Shown here: positions 32,842 to 37,594 of the stretch, piece after piece | Layout: each line of letters begins with the position of its first letter | How positions within the stretch are numbered: position 1 is the first letter of the stretch | Assembly (NCBI GenBank): GCA_964546955.1 | Contig: CAZJLP010000050.1 | Location: 1 to 37,594 of the forward strand | DNA: 37,594 bases | DNA from: CAZJLP01 sp964546955 | Lineage (GTDB): Bacteria; Verrucomicrobiota; Verrucomicrobiia; Opitutales; Opitutaceae | Direction of reading: 5' to 3' | Notes under the pieces: model-generated | Told to the model about the DNA's origin: nothing | Databases searched by the model: none | The model's input: the letters and a program-made list of their open reading frames with translations, nothing else | Position numbers and translations under genes: made by a program

Positions 32842-35631
32842 TCACGGGAACGCTGTCACACGCAACGTCTCCGCCTCCGGCACCACATCGGTGGAACCGG
32901 TGGGGATTAACGCCGGCGGATGTCCCAGGTAAATGACTTTGTAACGATTCACGGCCAACCAGGACCTCGGCTCCGGCCTATCCTTCAGCACCCAAACTCG
33001 GCGGTCGGCGAGCGCCCTCAGCTGGCCATCGTAGATCATCAGCGCAAGTTCCGCGTCTTCGGAAACCGGCACGGCAATCAACGAATTCACAGACTGAAGG
33101 TCGTAAGGAAGAAGAAGTTTTTGCCCCGCGACCAGAGCGCCTGCCACTTGCTGGGGACTGGCTTCAAACGTACCCATGATCGGGGCAGCCGGCGCCGTTT
33201 CCGGAGGCGTGTGCTCCCATACGACGTACTGGCGGTCCGGCCTCTCGAAAAAGCGGCGCTCGGCGACTGACAAACCGTCGGGACCAACTTCCGCGGACGC
33301 CGGGCTGGATCCCGCCACTTCCTGGTCGCCGCGGTTCACTTCCGCGGCCGGCACGATGTGCACCCCCACCGCGGGACCGAGCAAAAAGAGCGGAATCATC
33401 CAGGACGTGATCGCGCTGATCCAGGTGAAGCTGGCTTCGGAAACCGCTTCGACCGGCGGAGGCCGGGACGGAGCTGGCAGCTGCGCAAGTTCTCCGTTGA
33501 TGCGCTTCAACTCCGCGTGCAGTTCGCCGGGCCTGCGGGCGGCGTCGCTTCCCACCTGACGCTCGGCCTCGCCCAGACATTGGCGATAGTCCGAAAACAG
33601 CGTCCAGCCGCAGCCCGCCGCCTTTCCGGCACAGCGTTCGATCTCGAGCCGTTGCAGCCACCAGACCGCGACGCGCAACAAGAGAAGAGAACCCAAGGCG
33701 AGGCCGGTCCAGAACACAGACGCCGGCTCAGGACCGTACACCCAGACCGATCCGCCGATGCAGAGCCAGAGGGGCAACGCGAAACGCCAGCGCGCAAACA
33801 AGAGAGGCGCCGCCCAGATCGCTTTTTGCAGACGGAGCCAGAAGATCGCGACCGCGACTTTTTCGCCTCGTGCTTTGAGCAAACGGCCTTTTTCGCCGTG
33901 CCACGCGTCGTGGCTGACAAACTCGAACCGGTCGGGCACTTGACCTGCGAAAGCCAACAGCACGGTCTCGCCGCGCGTCAATTTCGGAGCCGAGAAAAGC
34001 CGTTGCATCTCCGGGTCTCGTGCGCAGGCGAACCTGGTATGGAGGCTCCGGATCGTCGCCTGGAGGACGGCATCCGGCTCGAGGCACAATACCATCAAGC
34101 GGCTATAGTCCGCCCCGGCATCGGCTTCGATCCAGCGCTGCCTCACCGCGATACCGACCGCCTCGTTCAATGTCGCGGCCAGTTGATTGAGCAGCCGTCC
34201 TGCGTCTCCATCCTTCTTTTCAATCGCTTGGATGTACGGAAGCGCGGTCAGCGCTCGTACCAAGTCGGCGCCATCGTCCGAACCCTCTTTCTTGGCGAAC
34301 GCTTTGAGCATCGGCGCGTCGATGCGTTTGCCCCTGACGGTGAAGCGAGCGTCATCCGCGCCCAGGTTGAGCCAGGCTGCGGCGGCGATAGCCGATCTCA
34401 CGGTGGCGGTCGAGAGCCCGTCCCACCCGGTCAACTCGCTCAACCGGCGCATCTTCTCCAACCGCTCCGCCACAGGCTTATAGGCCGGCGTCGCCGCGAC
34501 GAAGGCGCTCAGCGTATCGCGTTCGTCGAGCGCGAAGAGCTGCCGAATGCCCTGCTCCCAATTTGCCTCCTTCGCGAAATACTCGGAAGCTTCCGCAACG
34601 GTGAACGAACGGTCGTTGTAGACAAAAAGTCGCTCGGATCGCGCGAGTTGGTAACGGTCTCTGACCGCCTCGTTGTTCAGCCAGGCCTGGACTTCATGCG
34701 GTCCCCAACGGCCGTCAACCGACGTGGTCAGCAATCCTTTGAGCAGACTCGCCAACTTTGCGTCGCCCGCGGGCATTAGCTCCACCGCTCCGGCCTTCGG
34801 CGCGTTCGGTTCTTTCTCCTGCAGCAAAGCCTCCGCACGGGGCCGCAGCTCGACCAGTTGCTTCGATATGTCCCGATTCAGCCACAGGCCGAGAACATGT
34901 CGTCCGAGCACGGTCTCTTGCAGCACGCGGCCAAGGGTCCAGTAATCCCAGGCGCAAAGCGCGCGGCCAGGACTGTGCCGAGTGAGACCGACCGCCTCCG
35001 GTGGAGCGTAATAGGGGTCGACCTCGATCGGAACCAGATCCGATTGATCGAACACGATCGCATGCTCCAAACCGCCGAGCACCACGGACGCACCCATGTC
35101 CTCGGTCGTGACATAAATCGTGTCCGGGCGAATGTTCAGGTGGACGATCCCGCGCTGGTGAAGGGCGCGCAGGCTCGCGGCGACGGACCGCAGCAGCATC
35201 GTGATGTCCTCAGCTGCGGCGCGCCGGCACGCGGCCCATTCCCGGAGGGTGGTCGGCGGTCGCGCGGCCGAAAGTTCGTAACGAAAACCGCCCTCTTCGC
35301 GGGCGTCGAACAATGGCAAAATGCCGGGATGGTTGAGTGCCTTTATCTCCTGCCACACCTTTCCTCGCCGGACAGTCGCCTCGCCGTCGAGGGGCAGAAT
35401 CCGCAGGGATACTTCCTCCAGCATTCCGACGTTCATGGCCGAGAAGCACCAGCCCGGCCCACCGCCTTCGATCGGCTCACCGATCTGATAGGCGTGCCAC
35501 CGCTGGCCCGGAACTACCGGGCAAGCCCGGGCAGTCGACGGAGCGACGGTCGCGGTCAAAACAGCGACTGGCGGAGCCTCACAGGCCGAAGGCGGAGCCG
35601 CCCCACCTGGCAAATCGGGTGCGGAATCCAT
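32842..35631 (-). CDS. 929-residue membrane-anchored protein-kinase-like protein (predicted pseudokinase)
   Basis: Residues about 45-300 keep the outline of a Ser/Thr kinase: a Gly-rich loop (IEGGGPG, 54-60), an alpha-C segment (VWQEIKALNHPGILPLFDA), APE-like YYAPPEA (207-213) and the DYWTLGRVL helix. The catalytic residues are replaced: VAIK lysine is Arg77, the HRD triad reads His164-Leu165-Asn166, the following Lys-X-X-Asn is Arg168...Thr171, and DFG is Gly187-Leu188-Glu189. Phosphotransfer is therefore unlikely. A helical region (301-600) of no recognised family leads to membrane segments at about 617-633, 637-659 and 736-760, with a charged coiled-coil-like piece between. A soluble C-terminal domain (761-929) ends the protein. 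It stands alone between the pta pair and the fucose genes. The ATG at 35631 lacks a ribosome-binding site, so the start could be further in. Confidence 0.8.
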   Translation of the reverse strand: MDSAPDLPGGAAPPSACEAPPVAVLTATVAPSTARACPVVPGQRWHAYQIGEPIEGGGPGWCFSAMNVGMLEEVSLRILPLDGEATVRRGKVWQEIKALNHPGILPLFDAREEGGFRYELSAARPPTTLREWAACRRAAAEDITMLLRSVAASLRALHQRGIVHLNIRPDTIYVTTEDMGASVVLGGLEHAIVFDQSDLVPIEVDPYYAPPEAVGLTRHSPGRALCAWDYWTLGRVLQETVLGRHVLGLWLNRDISKQLVELRPRAEALLQEKEPNAPKAGAVELMPAGDAKLASLLKGLLTTSVDGRWGPHEVQAWLNNEAVRDRYQLARSERLFVYNDRSFTVAEASEYFAKEANWEQGIRQLFALDERDTLSAFVAATPAYKPVAERLEKMRRLSELTGWDGLSTATVRSAIAAAAWLNLGADDARFTVRGKRIDAPMLKAFAKKEGSDDGADLVRALTALPYIQAIEKKDGDAGRLLNQLAATLNEAVGIAVRQRWIEADAGADYSRLMVLCLEPDAVLQATIRSLHTRFACARDPEMQRLFSAPKLTRGETVLLAFAGQVPDRFEFVSHDAWHGEKGRLLKARGEKVAVAIFWLRLQKAIWAAPLLFARWRFALPLWLCIGGSVWVYGPEPASVFWTGLALGSLLLLRVAVWWLQRLEIERCAGKAAGCGWTLFSDYRQCLGEAERQVGSDAARRPGELHAELKRINGELAQLPAPSRPPPVEAVSEASFTWISAITSWMIPLFLLGPAVGVHIVPAAEVNRGDQEVAGSSPASAEVGPDGLSVAERRFFERPDRQYVVWEHTPPETAPAAPIMGTFEASPQQVAGALVAGQKLLLPYDLQSVNSLIAVPVSEDAELALMIYDGQLRALADRRVWVLKDRPEPRSWLAVNRYKVIYLGHPPALIPTGSTDVVPEAETLRVTAFP

Positions 35632-35750
35632 TGGGGGAACGTAGCACCTTTATCGACTCTGGCCGCTCGTTTCTTGAGGGACCGCCGGACGAATAAGGGG
35701 AACACCTTAGGACAGGGCGCCGGCTGTGAAACTCAGGAGCGATCCGCTCG

Positions 35751-35843
35751 AGGTGGAACCTGCTGTCCCCGGCAGGTTTGCTCGGCCGCGTTGTAGCTAG
35801 GATCGACGCTGTACCCAGCCTGCCGGGACGGCAGGTTCCACCT
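35751..35843. repeat. three-way-junction palindromic repeat, copy 2
   Basis: Perfect 13-base outer arms AGGTGGAACCTGC (35751-35763) and GCAGGTTCCACCT (35831-35843). Within them are hairpin halves ACCTGC/GCAGGT on the left (to 35777) and CCTGCC-GGGA-CGGCAGG on the right (35819-35835), separated by about 40 bases of unrelated sequence. The left part matches the first repeat at 24358-24383 with one substitution and one insertion. It occupies the 266-base gap between the fucose synthase (minus, ends 35898) and the pseudokinase start. Confidence 0.85.
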
Positions 35844-35897
35844 TTGTCCCACTGCTTCGGACAACATTAGTCGGACGATGGCCGCCAATCGGCCGCC

Positions 35898-36833
35898 CTA
35901 TTCCCGCAATCTGCCCGCGGCTTTCTCTTCTCGGAACGTCCTATACGTGGCCTCCAGGCCCTCGCGCAGTCCGATCTTCGCCCGCCAGCCCAAGGCGGCG
36001 AGCTTCGAGCCGTCGAGCAACTTCCGTGGTGGGCCGTCGGGTTTGGAGCGGTCCCAATCGATCGTCCCCTTGAAACCCACGACTTCCGCCACGGTTTCGG
36101 TCAACTCGCGGATCGTCACGTCCGTGCCCGAGCCGACATTGATCCAGTCGGGCGGATCGGACTGCCGAAGTAGAAACGCGCAAGCATCCGCCAAATCGTC
36201 CACATGAAGAAATTCGCGGCGAGGCGCGCCGCTGCCCCACGCTGTGACGCGAGTCGCTCCGCTTTCCTTGGCCTCGTGAAACCGGCGGATGAGGGCCGGC
36301 AACACATGCGAGTTTTGCGGATGATAGTTGTCGGAGGGGCCATACATGTTGGTCGGCATCGCCGAGTGAAACAGAACCCCGTACTGTTTGCGGTAGTACT
36401 GGCACAGCTTCAGTCCCGCGATTTTGGCGATCGCGTAGGCCTCGTTCGACGGCTCCATCGAGCTCGTGAGGAGGCATTCCTCCGGCATCGGCTGCGGAGC
36501 GAGTTTCGGGTAGATGCACGAGCTGCCTAGGAAAAGAACCCGCGAGGTCCCGTGCCGATACGCGGAGTGGATCGTGTTCGCGGCGATCGCGAGGTTGTCG
36601 AAAATAAACTCGGCGGGATACGTGGAATTGGCGTGAATGCCCCCGACGCGCGCGGCGCCGACGATCGCCAGTTCGGGCTTTTCCGAAGCATAGAACGCAT
36701 CGACCGCCGCTTGACTGGTCAAATCCAGTTCGGCCCGCGTACGCACGACGAGTTCGACTTCGGGTTCGCGGGAGAACCGCCGAACCAGGGCGGAGCCCAC
36801 CATTCCTTTGTGACCTGCGATGAAAATTTTCAT
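35898..36833 (-). CDS. fcl: GDP-L-fucose synthase
   Basis: A 311-residue epimerase/reductase that turns GDP-4-keto-6-deoxy-mannose into GDP-L-fucose with NADPH. The nucleotide-binding motif GHKGMVGSAL is at residues 7-16. The catalytic Ser is in the GSSCIYP segment (near 105-111), and Tyr and Lys are in YAIAK (near 134-138). The conserved PTNMYGPSDNYHPQNSHVLPALIRRFHEAK segment is diagnostic for this enzyme. The C-terminus is complete. Start ATG 36833 is where the Rossmann strand (MKIFIAG) begins. It lies 26 bases behind gmd and forms an operon with it for GDP-L-fucose, a precursor of surface polysaccharides. Confidence 0.96.
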   Translation of the reverse strand: MKIFIAGHKGMVGSALVRRFSREPEVELVVRTRAELDLTSQAAVDAFYASEKPELAIVGAARVGGIHANSTYPAEFIFDNLAIAANTIHSAYRHGTSRVLFLGSSCIYPKLAPQPMPEECLLTSSMEPSNEAYAIAKIAGLKLCQYYRKQYGVLFHSAMPTNMYGPSDNYHPQNSHVLPALIRRFHEAKESGATRVTAWGSGAPRREFLHVDDLADACAFLLRQSDPPDWINVGSGTDVTIRELTETVAEVVGFKGTIDWDRSKPDGPPRKLLDGSKLAALGWRAKIGLREGLEATYRTFREEKAAGRLRE

Positions 36834-36859
36834 TACCGCGTTCGGTACGGTTGCACCGT

Positions 36860-37594
36860 TCAAGGATTCGGCAACTTGCTCACCTGCAGTTCCCGTTTCG
36901 CCAGCTCGTAGTCGTGGTCGACCATGATTTTGACAAGTTCCTTGAATCGAACCTTCGGTTTCCAGTTCAACTGCTTTTCCGCCTTTGCAGCATCGCCGAT
37001 CAAGAGGTCTACCTCGGCCGGGCGCTCATACCGCTCGTCGTACTTGACGTACTTCTCCCATTCCAAACCCAAAAGCCCGAAAGCTTCCTGCACGAACTCC
37101 TTGACGCTATGTGTTTCATTCGTGGCGACGACGTAGTCATCGGGTTTTTCCTGTTGCAGCATCAGCCACATCATCTCGACGTATTCTTTCGCGTAACCCC
37201 AATCGCGCCGCGCATCGAGGTTGCCGAGATAGAGTGCGTTTTGCAGACCGACTTTGATCCGAGTGGCCGCCCGCGTGATCTTGCGAGTCACGAACGTCTC
37301 GCCGCGCCGCGGCGACTCGTGATTGAAAAGAATGCCGTTGCTGCCGTGAAGCCCATAGCTCTCCCGGTAATTTACCGTGAGCCAGTAAGCGTAGAGTTTC
37401 GCGCAGCCATACGGCGAACGCGGCCAAAACGGCGTTTTTTCGGTCTGAGGAACTTCCTGGACCTGACCGAACATCTCGGACGAGGACGCTTGATAAAAGC
37501 GGGTTTTCTTGATCAAGCCGGCCTCTCTGATCGCCTCGAGGATGCGCAGCACACCGAGGCCGTCGACATCGCCCGTGTACTCGGGAATATCGAA
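36860..37594 (-). CDS. gmd: GDP-mannose 4,6-dehydratase (5' end beyond the window)
   Basis: The last 244 residues of the enzyme are present and the frame is open to the window edge, starting FDIPEYTGDVDGLGVLRILEAIR. The active-site segment has Ser in ASSSEMFG and Tyr-Lys in YGCAK (near visible residue 65-70). Further signatures are NHESPRRGETFVTRKITRA and the GNLDARRDWGYAKEYVEMMW segment. It catalyses the first step from GDP-mannose to GDP-4-keto-6-deoxy-mannose. Only about a third of the usual 340-370 residues, including the Rossmann GxxGxxG, is missing. It heads the operon with fcl. Confidence 0.96.
   Translation of the reverse strand, partial: FDIPEYTGDVDGLGVLRILEAIREAGLIKKTRFYQASSSEMFGQVQEVPQTEKTPFWPRSPYGCAKLYAYWLTVNYRESYGLHGSNGILFNHESPRRGETFVTRKITRAATRIKVGLQNALYLGNLDARRDWGYAKEYVEMMWLMLQQEKPDDYVVATNETHSVKEFVQEAFGLLGLEWEKYVKYDERYERPAEVDLLIGDAAKAEKQLNWKPKVRFKELVKIMVDHDYELAKRELQVSKLPNP

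Noticed and set aside
33358..34779. A 473-residue open frame on the plus strand
   Set aside because: It is antisense to the pseudokinase gene, has no domain and is dominated by Arg, Gln and Pro.
1..37594. tRNA, rRNA, integrase or transposase genes marking a mobile island
   Set aside because: None was recognised on either strand. The repeats found are small palindromic elements without attached mobility genes.

Overview
The window is a GC-rich (about 60%) bacterial chromosome segment with 30 supported protein genes, two of them cut by the window ends, plus two tentative or very small ORFs. There is one 10-base assembly gap (7570-7579). No rRNA, tRNA, CRISPR array, phage gene or transposase was seen. 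Gene content suggests a soil-type member of the Verrucomicrobiota: a GldG-like/DUF4340 pair, many small stress-associated DUF proteins, Ku with a two-gene LigD, a split phosphotransacetylase and dispersed palindromic repeats. No marker gene is present, so this assignment is an inference. Most genes lack a clear Shine-Dalgarno sequence, so several starts were chosen from where homology begins.

Layout. 1-1272: end of a GldG-like ABC auxiliary membrane protein and a DUF4340 protein. 1637-8307 (+): a tiny DUF1328-like membrane protein, a DUF892 ferritin-like protein, an SDR dehydrogenase, a FAD oxidoreductase fused to a Rieske domain, a DUF2934 protein, an orphan PAS histidine kinase and a secreted DUF4142 protein. 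8363-13153 (-): a sigma-54 activator with a receiver domain, an SDR of the general-stress-protein-39 type and the glycogen debranching enzyme GlgX. 13997-17000 (-): a receiver-PAS-histidine kinase overlapping a NarL-type response regulator, with two helically phased dyads upstream. 17268-19633: BON lipoprotein, DUF6766 membrane protein, KGG-repeat hydrophilin and an acidic hypothetical protein.

19660-23442 is a non-homologous end-joining cluster. A stand-alone LigD polymerase on the + strand converges on a (-) group of small membrane protein, Ku and LigD phosphoesterase-ligase. It is followed by a nitroreductase, a bifunctional Ada/MGMT alkylation-repair protein, a quinone-oxidoreductase-like dehydrogenase, an RluE-like pseudouridine synthase, a bile-acid:sodium-symporter-family transporter and MurJ. 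30416-32709 encodes phosphotransacetylase as two separate genes, catalytic domain first and P-loop/DRTGG domain second. 32842-35631 encodes a 929-residue membrane protein with a protein-kinase fold in which the VAIK lysine, the HRD aspartate and the DFG aspartate are all replaced, so it is a predicted pseudokinase. The window ends with GDP-L-fucose synthase and a truncated GDP-mannose 4,6-dehydratase, which together make GDP-L-fucose for surface polysaccharide.

The first 24 kb reads as a stress-survival region: DNA end joining, hydrophilin, ferritin-like and stress-type dehydrogenase genes interleaved with three sensor/regulator units. The least explained items are the pseudokinase, the phased dyads at 16930-16988 and three types of inverted-repeat element between genes.
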